From contig CM069600.1 of NCBI GenBank assembly GCA_035771175.1, positions 11,307,729-11,371,728 of the forward strand: a stretch of DNA of 64,000 nucleotides, written 5' to 3'. The DNA comes from Paratinospora sagittata. Its lineage: Eukaryota > Streptophyta > Magnoliopsida > Ranunculales > Menispermaceae. Under the pieces are notes generated by a model. It saw only the letters and a list, made by a program, of their open reading frames with translations. It made no database searches and was not told the origin of the DNA. A program made the translations under genes and the position numbers. Of this stretch, positions 11,630 through 23,433 are shown piece after piece (the stretch's first letter is position 1; each line of letters begins with the position of its first letter).

Positions 11630-12911
11630 TGTCACACCCCGCCCGGACTCGCCTAAACTGGCGGTACACTCGCGGATGGGGCGCGCATTTGGAACAATAA
11701 CAATGGTAGCAACAGAGTGTGCAGCGGAAATACAGTACACACACAGTACAAATCTGATTTCATTTAATTCAGAATACTTTTGTACATAAAATGGTAAAGG
11801 GAACATACTCCCAAATATCTCCAATGAATTATACAAAGGGTATAAAATGTGGGTCCCATAACCTGTACCCAGTCCACCCTAATTTCTTGTGAAAGATTGG
11901 ATAATAATGGAGTGAGCTTAACAAGCTCAGTGGGTAAATAGTGCATGAGTATAACAATTAATAAAGAATACTTTAATATCAAATATCATAAATACACATG
12001 TGAGCATCATAATCAATCAATATGTATGTATGCATGACACCGTCTCGTAATGGTTTGATGAACGTAGATCACTTGAGTTCACATACAAGAACGATGCTCC
12101 GGATTCACGTACTGATGTCCCTCCCCGGGTGTAGCCAGGTACACATGTATGTCCCTCTCCAGAGAAATGTAATGAATAGCGAGCAATGCTCCTAACTATT
12201 CTATGAGTCATAAACCATATACGTCCCTAGGTGGTGATATGTATGATGCCAATGTATGAACTAGTCTAGTCTACTGGTCTGGTCTTTTCTTGACATTTAG
12301 ACTGACTTTGGCAACGTCTGGTGATCCTTATCAGGGTCGGTATCACGACGTGCAAGGTTAGGACATTCAGTATTACTTGTATAAGCTGATAGCTTTCAAT
12401 AAGACCAACTAGATCAATCCCCAGTTGAGAGGTGAGACACAAGGTCTGCTTAAATACCAATCGCCTAGAGCAGCCCGCTGCCTCCCGTTCACTATTTAAA
12501 GTTACTGAGGACAAGACCGAGTCTAGTTGAGCCAGATTGACCACAAATTCGACATTATAACAGTGCAATACATGAATTCCAAATATACAGGCCTAAGTGC
12601 GGCAGTACAAACATTATATGACATAATGCAGTGTAAATGAATAGTAGACATAATAATAATTGAATGTAAACTTTAATAAAAGTTATGAAACACGCAAACC
12701 AATGTTTCGTTCCCCACCTTCAGATAAAAACTTCTTCTTTCAGATCTGGCGCTTTCTTTCGGACAGAACTTCGTTGCACCGCACGGAGAGTCTCGAACAA
12801 AGAGTCTCAAAACTAAAAACTCAGAATGAGTGGAAAGGAGAAGAAATTGACAAGAGAAGGTGATTTGGTGTGAGGAATGAGAAATGAGGAGGGTTCCTTA
12901 TATAGAGATTT
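11630..12911 (-). repeat. Element A 5' LTR, part 1 (interrupted by element B)
   Basis: Starts TGTCACACCCCGCCC next to the PBS and follows the 3' LTR (1318-2976) closely up to the end of the R/TATA region (TTATATA at 12898-12904). It is cut at 12911 by the insertion of element B. The rest resumes at 23434. Confidence 0.92.
12907..12911. repeat. Target-site duplication GATTT, left copy, of element B
   Basis: GATTT here and at 23434-23438 flank TG...CA of element B exactly. A 5-bp duplication is the footprint of an LTR-element integrase. Confidence 0.95.
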
Positions 12912-12959
12912 TGTACTACCCTGTATTTCACAAAAAAAAAAAAATTACTATTTGGGCAA

Positions 12960-13130
12960 CGCCCAAACGTTCAGGCGCATGCCAGAACGTTCAGGCGCAT
13001 GACAGAACGTTCAGGCGCAATGCCTCCCCGAACGTTCAGGCGCATGCCAGAACGTTAAGGCGCATGCTAGAACGTTCAGGCGCCCATGCCAGAACGTTCT
13101 GGCGCAAGGCATGCCCGAACGTTCAGGCGC
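12960..13130 (+). repeat. U3 array of about 8 GAACGTTC units, element B 5' LTR
   Basis: Same unit as in A, read on the sense strand as GCATGCCAGAACGTTCAGGC. Several units keep the perfect palindrome GAACGTTC. It directly precedes the TATA box at 13140. Confidence 0.9.
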
Positions 13131-13136
13131 AAAAAT

Positions 13137-13147
13137 CTCTATATAAG
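13137..13147 (+). promoter_or_regulatory. LTR TATA box
   Basis: CTCTATATAAG just downstream of the U3 array. The same box lies at 22502-22508 in the 3' LTR and, inverted, in the LTRs of A and C. Transcription would start about 30 bp downstream, which would mark the U3/R boundary. Confidence 0.75.
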
Positions 13148-14118
13148 AAACCTCCTCATTTCTCATTCCTCACACCAAATCACCTTCTCTTTTGAATTTC
13201 TTCTCCTTTCCACGCATTCTAAGTTTTTGAGACTCTCTGTCCGAGACTCTCGGTGCGGTGCAACAAAGTTCTGTCCAGAGAAAAGCGCCAGATCTGAAAG
13301 TTGTGTAACGAAGTTCTGTCGGGAGGAAAGCCCCAGATCTGAAAGAAGAAGTTTTTATCTGAAGGTGGGGAATGAAACATAGGTTTGCGTGTTTCATAAC
13401 TTTTATTAAAGTTTACATTCAATTATTATTATGTCTACTATTCATTTACACTGCATTATGTTATATACTGTTTATACTGCCGCACTTATGCCTGTATATT
13501 TGGAATTCATGTATTGCACTGTTATAATGTCGGATTTGTGGTCAATCTGACTCAACTAGACTCGGTCTTGTCCTCAGTAACTTTAAATAGTGAACGGGAG
13601 GCAGCGGGCTGCTCTAGGCGATTGGTATTTAAGTAGACCTTGTGTCTCACCTCTCAACTGGGGACTGATCTAGTTGGTCTTATTGAAAGCTATCAGCTTA
13701 TACAGTAATACTGAATGTCCTAATCTTGCACGTCGTGATACCGACCCTGATAAGGATCACCAGATGTTGCCAATGTCAGTCTAAATGTCAAGAAAAGACT
13801 AGACCAGTAGACTAGACCAGTTCATGCATTGACATCATACATATCACCACCTAGGGACGTATATGGTTTATGACTCATAAAATAGTTAGGAGCATTGCTC
13901 GCTATTCATTATATTTCTCTGGAGAGGGACGTACATGAGAACCCGGCTACACCCGGGGAGGGACTGTGTATTCTGAATCAAATGAAATCAGATTTGTCCT
14001 GTGTATACTGTATTTCCGCTGCGCACTCTGTTGTTACCATTGTTATTGTTCCAAATGCGAGCCCCGTCCGAGAGTGTACCGCCGGTTTAGGCGCGTCCGG
14101 GCGGGGTGTGACATTTAA

Positions 14119-14130
14119 TGGTATCAGAGC
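14119..14130 (+). other. Primer binding site, element B
   Basis: TGGTATCAGAGC, five bases after the LTR end TGTGACA. It is the perfect complement of the 3' end of plant initiator Met tRNA, the minus-strand DNA primer. Confidence 0.95.
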
Positions 14131-14908
14131 GTACGGTCCACGGCCCGCCCAAGTCCACCAAATTAGGGGAAGAAAAATTTTATTAGATATATATATCTCT
14201 GGAACTATATATACATATGTCAATTTTATATAGTTGAGATTTGTATTAAATATATAACTAGAAAACTATATGATTTTTATATAGTTTGATTTTAATATAC
14301 ATATAGTCATGATTTATTAGAAACTATATGTGTAGTTATGATTGAATATATATATCTATATACCTTAGTGTATATGAGGTATATAAAAAAAAAAAATTAT
14401 TTTTCGAAAAAAAAATTTATTCAAAAAAAAAAAAATTCGAAAAAAATTTTATTTGAAAAAAAAAAAAAATTGAAAAATTTTATTTGATATATCTAAAACT
14501 ATATATATATATGAATTATATATATAGTTAAGATTTGGATTAAAAACAACTATATATGATTTTTATATAGTTTAATTTCAAATATATATATATATAGTTG
14601 ATTTATGGAAACTTTATATATAGTTATGATTAAATATGTCTATACATTCATATGTGAATACGAAATATATACATATTTCAAATAGTTGATTTTTGGAAAC
14701 TATATATAGTTATGATTAAATATGTCTATACATTCATATGTGAATACGACATATATACATCAAATCACTAATGAAGAAAATTTCATGATGGCATAAACAT
14801 CAAAAGAAAACTCGAAACTAATGTCCAGCAGACAAGGCATAAATCTTAAAAATGTTAGGAATATATTTTGTGTCTTTCACACAAATTTATTTTCCTATCA
14901 GCAAAAGA
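14131..14908 (+). other. TA-rich leader of element B
   Basis: Low-complexity TA and A/T-homopolymer sequence between the PBS and ORF0, with no ORF. 'acattcatatgtgaatacga...atatatacat' occurs twice (about 14643-14675 and 14728-14760), a local duplication of about 85 bp. Confidence 0.7.
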
Positions 14909-16480
14909 ATGGCCTCAAGGGAAGGAACAACTTCCACTAGCCGGGAACCAATTCCCACTAGACTAACGAAATTGTCCAAAAGAGAGGTTATGACTATGAG
15001 GAGCATCGACAATAGAGATCTCCACCTCCGCCCAATCGTTCACGACAAACTCGCAACATTGGATTGGTTAAATATAACCAAAGTCAAGGGACATGTCTCT
15101 TACAACTTGGTCAGATCCTTCTATGAAGCCATGAATTACGTAGGACTTCCAGAAGAGGGAATTAGCCCTGTATTGGAGACAACAGTTATGAGGATAAAAA
15201 TTCCTATCAACGTCGAACTTATTGCTCGACTTTTAGAGATTCCGATTGAGGAGAGGATTATCGATCCACATGAACCCCAGACAGTTGCAGAGATCGCAGA
15301 ATCTAATGAACAATTGTTCAATTCCCTCGCCAAAGTGCCATACACTCAATCAACATACATCAACCTCCAAACAATCATCTTAAGCCATCTCTTGCCGGCC
15401 TCAGAAAGATTGTATACGACAACATCTTGCCAGAAAGGGGGACTAGAGGCACTATGTCAAGGGCTCAACTTCTTATGATATACTGCATAGAGAAGAAAAT
15501 TACAGTCTCCCTACCTCACAATATTATCCAACAAATGTTGAGGGTGATACAAAACCCTTTAAGAAAAGAATTCCTCGGCTATGGAGTCTTGATTATGAGG
15601 ATACTATACGAGGCAAACGTCACCACTTTCGATGGAACGTCAAAGCTGATCACTGAACCAGTTACAACATCCTCTATCTTCAAAACATATGGCACAAGTG
15701 GAGGGGTAACTGACGAAGATGTATTCAGCACGACAATACGAAATGCTGAAAGAAGGAGAGACCAGCATGGGCGTTGCCTTCGCAAAAGTCGATGCAAGAT
15801 GCCGTCCAAGAAGGCCCAAATAATGATTCAAATCCAAATCCTACATCAGACCCAGCCCTGAATAGTGATCCAACCGATCGACCATTCACTGACGAAGAGT
15901 TATATGCCACACTAAATCAACCTACACAAAGTCATGATAGACAAACTACACAAGCAAATCCATCAACTTGGAACGTGCCTACTCAAGGCACCACATCGTA
16001 CCAAAGACTTCCAACTCCTATGGTACAGTATCAGCCAGTTCCACAAGTTGCTGTGAACCAACAACAACAATATTGGACGTCACCAAATCTTGGAGGACAC
16101 AACATCCCAATAAGCCCATTGTTTCAAACTTTTTCACCACAAATAAATCCAAATATCCGAGGGGTTCCAGTTAGGGGATCCCCGCACAATCAAAACAACT
16201 ACCTTCCACCTATGAACCAATACTTTCCCCCAATGTCTATGGCCTACCCTTCACCTACGGGACAAACGCCCATCAACCACCAATGGGATAACTGACTAAC
16301 CTACTTGAACGGTTAGATGAAATGGCATCCAATATTGCTACACTGAGAGAGAGCCACAATAATATATTAACCCGGTTGCAAAACTACGACGCAGAGCGTG
16401 CACACTCGCAACCTTCTGTTAGTAGTCGTTCTGTACGTAGCAGTAGATCTCGAAGGAGCAGTAGTAGGCAAGAAAGTTAA
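14909..16480 (+). pseudogene. Element B ORF0: putative plant transposon-type protein, three frameshifts
   Basis: Counterpart of the A and C ORF0. It starts at 14909 (MASREGTTST) and ends with TAA at 16478-16480 after an SR-rich tail (SSRSRRSSSRQES). Against A and C it lacks one C at about 15369, one C at about 15801 and one base at about 16270, so the frame changes three times. The codon that is TAG in A and C is CAG here (near 15278-15280), giving HEPQTVAE. Domain order is as in A: globular helical N-terminal domain, acidic linker, Pro/Gln-rich stretch, short coiled coil, SR tail. The function is not known. I infer a nucleic-acid-associated accessory protein from the basic SR tail, with low certainty. 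Confidence 0.75.
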
Positions 16481-17271
16481 AATTACTTCCTAGCATTGTA
16501 AACTTTTCTTTGATATATATGAATGAAATTGTTTTCTTTAAAGACTATCTTTGGTGGGCCGACTTACAACCATTTTTTCTTTTGTATCACTAACTTTGGA
16601 GTGGTATGGGACACAACAAAATTGGAGGATACTAAATAAAATGTGGAAGTAAAAAAATCCATGACCTTGTGTGAAAAGAAACATTTGGAGAAAATTGCAT
16701 TACTAACATTATCACTGAGTTTACACGGTATGGGACGAGTAAACTTGGAAGATACTATTAGTGAACTTCTATCCAGCCAATGTTTTTAGAGACCGTGTTC
16801 ATACAACTTAACTTGGTTGACACCCTTATTACTAAATTCATGTGATATGAGACACATGAACTTGGATAATAATCGAAAAGACTAAGAGTAAGCGTCTGAA
16901 TGCATAAGATTGCGATAGAACGTTAAATCAGGATATTTACCGAGGAAAATCTTAGAATTCTTATAACTCGTATGGATTTTCAATAAAATATATATGTATG
17001 TTCACAAAGACCAAAACCAAATCATTTGAAATACTTGCAAAGTTTTATACTTATTATATAAACATTCTAACCTTGTTTGTTTTTACACCATGGCCAAACA
17101 TACGAGATATATAGAATTCTTTGATTCCTCAACAAAAACCTTACACTATACTTAGAAAAATAGGTGATTTTAATATTGCAGTACTCTCGAAATTGTTGCT
17201 GAGCATACTATAACAGTATACTCGGCTACAGTTTCTTAATCTTGGTTTTATTTTTCCTTGCCAGTGAGAAA
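16481..17271 (+). promoter_or_regulatory. ORF0-gag spacer of element B with three conserved-loop hairpins
   Basis: 791 bp with no ORF. The three loops are GGTATGGGAC at 16603-16612, GGTATGGGAC at 16727-16736 within the perfect stem AGTTTAC/GTAAACT (16718-16724 and 16739-16745), and GATATGAGAC inside the perfect stem TTCATGTG/CACATGAA (16837-16860). Each is followed by TTGGA and a GATACT-like motif. The end reads TTTATTTTTCCTTGCCAG seven bases before the gag ATG, which resembles a splice acceptor. Confidence 0.65.
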
Positions 17272-20200
17272 ATGCAAACCAGGAAGAGAGGAATGACACG
17301 TACTGTTCGTCCAGCAGTGGAGGCACCTCCTGAGATTCAGGAACCGACGCCTCCGACAACAGCACAGGCCACACCCAACACTGCCACTACGTCTGGGCAG
17401 GCAATACCACCCCCACCCGCACCCTTTGTCATGCTTTCGAGCATGGAAACTTTTTTCGCCGGGTTTATTGACGCAATAAAAGTTATTGTTCAAACGGTCG
17501 TTCGTGAGACCGCGACCAGTCAGGTTACCACGGTTCAAGCACCTGTCAAGTTTGGATCGGAAGCTCAAACCGATCAGATTACTAAATACAAGCGGCTACA
17601 ACCTCTTACTTTCGATGGCACCATTGATCCTGATGAGGTGCAAAAGTGGCTGGATGAGTCAAAGAAGGCTCTTGATGCAATGGGAGTCGATGAGATTCGC
17701 AAAATTCCACTCGCAACCTACCAACTTGTTGGTGCCGCAAACACATGGTGGATCACAGTAAAAGAAGACCCAAGGGTCAATATAGCCGATATGACTTGGC
17801 AACAGTTTGAGTCAATGTTTATTGATGAGTATTTTTCAAGCGCGGTGACAAAGCAGAAGTGCCAGGAATTTGCTAAGTTATATCAGGGCACCATGACCGT
17901 CAGAGAATATGCTGCAAAATTCAAAGAATTATCAGTCTACTCTCTCTTCACCATCTCCACGGAGCGAGATAAGACTGAGAAATTTTATAATGGTCTTCGC
18001 CATGACATTCGACACGCCTTGTCGATCTTGGATCTCAAGATTTACAAGGAGGTTGTTGATCGGGCCATCAGCTTTAAACAGGAAACTATCTTACGGGACC
18101 AGCGAATGAATAAGGGCAAACGACCTGCAATGTTTTCCCAACAAGGCTTGCAACAGGGCAACAAGAAGAAGCCCTACTACAATCAAAACCCAGCCCTCCC
18201 AGCCCCGGTTTCGCAGAATGAGGCCACAACACCTGCGGCTGAACCTTCTAACCCTCACCATCAGGGTTTCCGAAATCATGGCCGTGGAGGTCGTTATGGA
18301 AGAGGTGGCCGTAGAAACGGAAATGGCAGAGGTGGTGGTCGACACCACAATCAGCTAGGCCAGCAGAATAATCAGAATGGCCAGCCAACCAATCAGCAGT
18401 ACAGGCCGACTTGTTTCAACTGCGGCCAGAAGGGCCACGCAAGATATGTCTGTCCACACCTTCAGCAACCTATTCCCGTTGTTCCGATCCAACAAGCACC
18501 ACCTGCTGCTAATGCCCAACCCAAGCAGAACCAACAGAACCAGGGTCAACGGAATCAGGGCAGAGCATATGCCATCGCTCACCAACCCCTCCCAGACAAT
18601 AATGTAGTCGAAGGTACCTTTCCTTTGTTCAATACAATGGTGCATTTTTTGTTTGATTCAGGTGCTACGCATCCTTTTATATCATCAGCATTGGTAAGAC
18701 ATTTAGGCCTGCATCCTGAACCCACAAACATCACACTCCATGTCACATCACCGTTCGGATCTGGTGCTGACATCAACTTGCAGTGTTCTCGATGTGAGCT
18801 TCGAATGTCAGAACATATAATATATGCCGATCTTCTTGTAATGGATTTTGAAGACTTCGACATCATCCTCGGCATGGACTGGCTAACACCACTGAATGCA
18901 AAGATCGAATGTATGAAGAAGCAAGTTCAGTTAACCTTGCCTACAGGAGAGTTGGTCAAGCTTCAGGGAACGAGGCAATGGATACACAAATCAACAGTTG
19001 CCCTTCTCAAGGCACAACTTCGAGCTCTATCCCTTGGCAATGAAACCAACTCACCAGCACTATACCCTCTCGAAGTACATGATGTTCCAGTCATATCTGA
19101 ATTCCCAACAGTTTTTCTTAATGACCTTCCTGGTCTACCTCCAGTTAGGGAATTTGATTTTGAGATCAACCTCATACCTGGGACAGGGCCTATCTCAATT
19201 CCAGCATACAGAATGTCAAATGTCGAACTGGTCGAATTAGACAAACAACTTAAGGAATTAGAGAGTAATGGCTTCATCCGGAAGAGTTCATCACCCTGGG
19301 CCGCTCCAGTTCTGTTTGTTCGCAAAAAGGATGGTTCGTTACGACTTTGCATTGATTATCGCAAGTTGAATAACGTCACCATCAAGAATAGATATCCATT
19401 GCCCAGGATCGATGACTTGTTCGACCAACTTAGAGATGCCAAATACTTCTCTAAGATTGATTTACGGTCAGGTTATCACCAACTCTGGATCCGATAGTCG
19501 GACATCACCAAGATGGCGTTTAGAACTCGGTACGGTCATTACGAGTTCTTAGTTATGTCGTTCGGTCTAACAAATGCACCTGCTGCATTCATGGATTTGA
19601 TGAATCGCATATTCAGGTTATACTTAGACCGATTTTGTGGTGGTTTTTGCGGACGACATCTTGATATATTCCTCAACCGAGGAAGACCATAAAATACATT
19701 TGAAGATAGTCCTCCGGACCTTGAGAAGCCACCAACTGTATGCAAAGTTGAGTAAGTGCGAATTTTGGGCAAAGAGAGTTCAATTCCTAGGCCATGTGGT
19801 TTCAGGCAATGGCATTGAGGTAGATCCTTCTAAGGTTGAAGCAGTTTTAAACTGGAAGCAGCCTACCACTGTTACTCAGATTAGGAGTTTTCTTGGTTTG
19901 GCTAGCTATTACAGACGCTTCATCAAGGACTTCTCAAAGATTGCTGAACCTATGACCAAGCTCACTCGAAAAGACGTGTGATTTATCTTGAATCCCGCCT
20001 GTGAAGCATCATTTCAGGAATTGAAGAAATGCCTCACGACAGCACCTGTACTTATCACTCCAAGAAATGCAATTGGATTTTCATTATACACCGACGCCTC
20101 TCTCCAAGGCTTAGGTGTCGTGCTAATGCAAGAAGGCCAAGTGGTTGCATATGCATCCAGACAACTGAAGATTCATGAGGGTAATTACCCAACGCATGAC

Positions 20201-21991
20201 TTGGAACTTGTAGCTGTCGTATTTGCACTGAAGTTATGGCGTCATTACCTATACGGTGAACGGTTTGAGGTCTTCTCGGATCACAAGAGTCTTAAGTACA
20301 TATACACTCAGAGAGACCTAAACCTCCGCCAAAGACGATGGTTGAAATTCTTGAAAGATTATGACTTTCAACTCTAGTACCATCCCGGAAAGGCTAATGT
20401 TGTGGCCGATGCCCTGAGTAGAAAATCTTATGTTGCTTTCACTCTTAACTACGAAATGGGAAAGTTGGCTACAAAGTTGGAGAACTTTAACCTACAGCTG
20501 AACATAGAGGGACCAAGACCACGACTCTCTCAATTATCAGTCAACTCTGAGCTCGTTCGAAAGATTTCAGCCGCTCAACCCAATGACCCTATGTTAATGA
20601 AGAAACGAGACCTTCTACTCAGCGGCCAAGACTTTCCTAATTGGTCGGTCTCTGGAGACAGCACCGTTTTTTATAAAAAACGTCTCTGCCTACCGAACGA
20701 TCATGAGGTTCGTAAAGAAGTGCTTACTGAGATGCATTGTTCGAGGTACGCTATGCATCCTGGGGGTGACAAGATGTACAAGAATGTCAAGCGACAATTC
20801 TGGTTTTCTGGAATGAAGAAGGAAATTGCAGACTTCGTTGCTCGATGTCTCGTTTCCTAGAAAGTCAAGGCAGAGCGAAGACTTCCCTCTGAACTTCTCC
20901 AGCCGTTACCTATTGGAGAATGGAAATGGGAGAACATCGCAATGGATTTTGTCACGGCCTTACCTCGAAACAATAAAGGGCAAGATGCTATCTGGGTTAT
21001 CATTGACAGACTTATAAAGTCTCCACACTTCTTGCCAATAAAGTTCACGGATATTCCATCCAAACTTGCAGAACTATATGAAAGAGAGATCGTACGCCTT
21101 CATGGCATACCACTCACGATCGTCTCTGATCGAGACCCTCAATTCACATCCAACTTTTGGAAAAGCTTCCAGAATAGAATGGGTTCTAAGATCACTATGA
21201 GCACAACCTTCCACTCTCAGACTGATGGGCAGTCAGAGCGGCTTATCCAAATCTTAAAAGACATGTTACGATGCTGCATTTTGGACTTTAATGACGGATG
21301 GGCAAAGTATTTGCATCTAGCTGAGTTTACATACAATAACAGCTACCAAACTAGTATCGGCATGGCACCATACGAGGCTCTCTATGGTCGGCCTTGCAGA
21401 TCTCCGGTATGCTGGTTAGATATGGCAGATCGACCGCAGTTAGGCCCTGAACTAGTTCAAGATACTTCTGAGAAGATCACACTAGTAAAGGAACGACTTC
21501 GCGTTGCACAAAGTCGACAGAAGAGCTATGCTGACAAGCGGAGACAACCTCTAGAATTTGATAAGGGGGACTTTGTTTTTCTGAAAGTCCAGCCCACAAG
21601 AGGTGTCAAATGCTTTGGAATCAACGACAAGCTCTCCCCGCGATATATCAGTCCATTTCAGATCATTGAACGTATTGGCAAACTTGCTTATCGTCTGTCC
21701 CTTCCATCGTCCATGCCTAAGGTTCATGACGTTTTTCACGTATCTATGCTTCGCAAGTATCGTCCTGATCCTTCGCATATCATCCCTTTAGTCGAGGTTC
21801 GGGTTGAGGAAGGAAATACGTATCAGGAGAAAGCAATCCAGATTTTAGATAGAAAAACTCAAGAACTACTGCGATGTAGCATACCACTTGTGAAAGTACT
21901 CTGGGATCAGCACGGCGTAGAGGAAGCAACATGGGAACTAGAAGCAACAATTAAACAGAAATACCCTGAATTGTTTTCTAGTACCAATTGA
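17272..21991 (+). pseudogene. Element B gag-pol polyprotein (chromovirus; several stops and one frameshift)
   Basis: Start at 17272 ([10 protein letters not shown]). Gag core is at residues about 100-300, RG/GG-rich linker about 330-365, CCHC knuckle [14 protein letters not shown] at 381-394, protease DSGATHPF from residue 462, and RT from about 640. RT stops early at TAG 19495-19497 (relatives have GAG). An extra T near 19634 shifts the frame before the catalytic motif, which is FADD here instead of FVDD. Further stops are TGA at 19979, TAG near 20376 and TAG near 20858. RNase H is at about 20080-20420, the integrase HHCC region at about 20735-20865 (last Cys changed to Ser), the integrase core with VSDRDPQF and QTDGQSERL, and a chromodomain-like tail (VLWDQHGVEEATWE). 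The stop is TGA 21989-21991. Confidence 0.94.
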
Positions 21992-22218
21992 TGATGTGGT
22001 ACATTGTATCATTTTCAGTTATCAATCCCAGGATGAAACATTGTTTACACCAATCTTGATCCATTGTTTCACTTCAATAACTACGCATAATATCAATGGA
22101 TATAGTGATGCACACATGCAGTGGCCTCCTTATCAACATGTGGCTACTTCTCAAGCCGATAACCCTCATCACTACTTGATTTGATTTTGAGGGCGAAATC
22201 TCTTTAAGGGGGGTAGAG
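21992..22218 (+). other. 3' untranslated region and polypurine tract of element B
   Basis: About 210 bp after pol, matching C but lacking the roughly 400-bp segment found in A. It ends in TTTAAGGGGGGTAGAG, the PPT, directly before the LTR start TGTAATACC at 22219. Confidence 0.9.
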
Positions 22219-23433
22219 TGTAATACCCGGTATTTCACAAAAAAAAATTTACTATTTGGGCAACGCCCGAACGTTCAGGCGCATGACAGAACATTCAGGC
22301 GCATGACAGAATGTTCAGGCGTATGCCAGAACGTTCAGGCGCAATGCATGCCAGAACGTTCAGGCGCAAGGCATGCCAGAACGTTCAGGCGCATGCAACA
22401 ACGTACAGGCGCATGCCAGAATGTACAGGCGCATGCCAGAATGTACAGGCGCATGCCAGAATGTTCAGGCGCATTCCCGAACGTTCAGGCGCAAAAATCT
22501 CTATATAAGAAACCTCCTCATTTCTCTTTCCTCACACCAAATCACCTTCTCTTGTGAATTTCTTCTCCTTTCCACGCATTCTAAGTTTTTGAGACTCTCT
22601 GTCCGAGACTCTCGGTGTGGTGCAACAAAGTTCTGTCCTGAGGAAAGCGCCAGATCTGAAAGCGGTACAACGAAGTTCTGTCCGGAGGAAAGTGCTAGAT
22701 TTGAAAGAAGAAGTTTTTATCTGAAGGTGGGGAACAAAACATAGGTTTGCGTGTTTCATAACTTTTATTAAAGTCAGTCTAAATGACAAGAAAAAACTAG
22801 ACCAGTTCATGCATTGGCATCATACATATCACCACCTAGGGACGTATATGGTTTATGACTCATAGAATAGTTAGGAGCATTGCTCGCTATTCATTACATT
22901 TCTCTGAAGAGGGACTTACATGAGAACCCGACTACACCCAGGGAGGGACATCAGTACGTGAATCCCGAGCATCGTTCCTATATGTGAATTCAGGCGATGT
23001 ACGTTCATCAAACCATTACAAGACGGTGTCATGCATACATACATATCGATTGATTATGATGCTCACATGTGTATTTAAGATATTTGATATTGAAGTATGC
23101 TTTATTAATTGTTATACTCATGCACTATTTACCCACTGAGCGCGTTAAGCTCACTCCATTATCATCCAATCTTTCACAGGAAATTAGGGTGGACTGGGTG
23201 CAGGTTATGGGGCCCACATTTTGTACCCTTTGTATGATTCATTGGGGATTTTGGGAGTATGTTCCCTTGACCATTTTATGTACAAAAGTATTCTGAATGA
23301 AATGAAATCAGATTTGTACTGTGTGTACCGTATTTCCGCTGCACACTCTGTTGTTACCATTGTAATTGTTTCAAATGCGCGCCCCGTCCGAGAGTGTACC
23401 GCCGGTTTAGGCGCGTCCAGGCGGGGTGTGACA
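22219..23433 (+). repeat. Element B 3' LTR (different internal deletion)
   Basis: 1215 bp, TGTAATACCCGG...GTGTGACA. The U3 array is at 22265-22492 (about 11 units) and the TATA box at 22502-22508. About 365 bp present in the 5' LTR (roughly 13411-13775) are missing: 'cttttattaaag' is joined to 'tcagtctaaatg' near 22775. The two LTRs thus carry complementary deletions. Combining their lengths gives about 1580 bp, close to the C LTR (1568 bp). Confidence 0.95.

Larger units (their letters stand above)
12912..14113 (+). repeat. Element B 5' LTR (internally deleted)
   Basis: 1202 bp, TGTACTACC...GTGTGACA. Order: start, U3 array (12960-13130), TATA box, a duplicated unit of about 46 bp containing GCCAGATCTGAAAG, then U5. 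About 345 bp present in the 3' LTR (roughly 22949-23290) are missing here: 'gggaggga' is joined to 'ctgtgtattctgaat' near 13964-13970. Confidence 0.95.
12912..23433 (+). mobile_element. Element B: complete Ty3/gypsy chromovirus with ORF0, inserted in the LTR of A
   Basis: 10,522 bp in plus orientation: 5' LTR 12912-14113, PBS 14119-14130, TA-rich leader, ORF0 14909-16480, hairpin spacer, gag-pol 17272-21991, PPT near 22206-22218, 3' LTR 22219-23433, TSD GATTT. It is structurally complete and the best reference for the family. Its reading frames are broken, so it is not autonomous. It inserted in opposite orientation into the 5' LTR of its relative A, and is therefore younger than A. Confidence 0.95.

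Noticed and set aside
12960..13130. CRISPR-like look of the short regular repeats
   Set aside because: Units are contiguous and degenerate with no unique spacers, in a plant LTR next to a TATA box.
14119..14130. tRNA gene suggested by TGGTATCAGAGC
   Set aside because: Only the 12-base primer binding site is present; there is no cloverleaf around it.
17248..17568. Long antisense frames opposite gag-pol (also 6197-6586, 18963-19352, 37963-38352, 9589-9921 and similar)
   Set aside because: They mirror conserved coding DNA on the other strand at the same place in each copy; no independent gene features.
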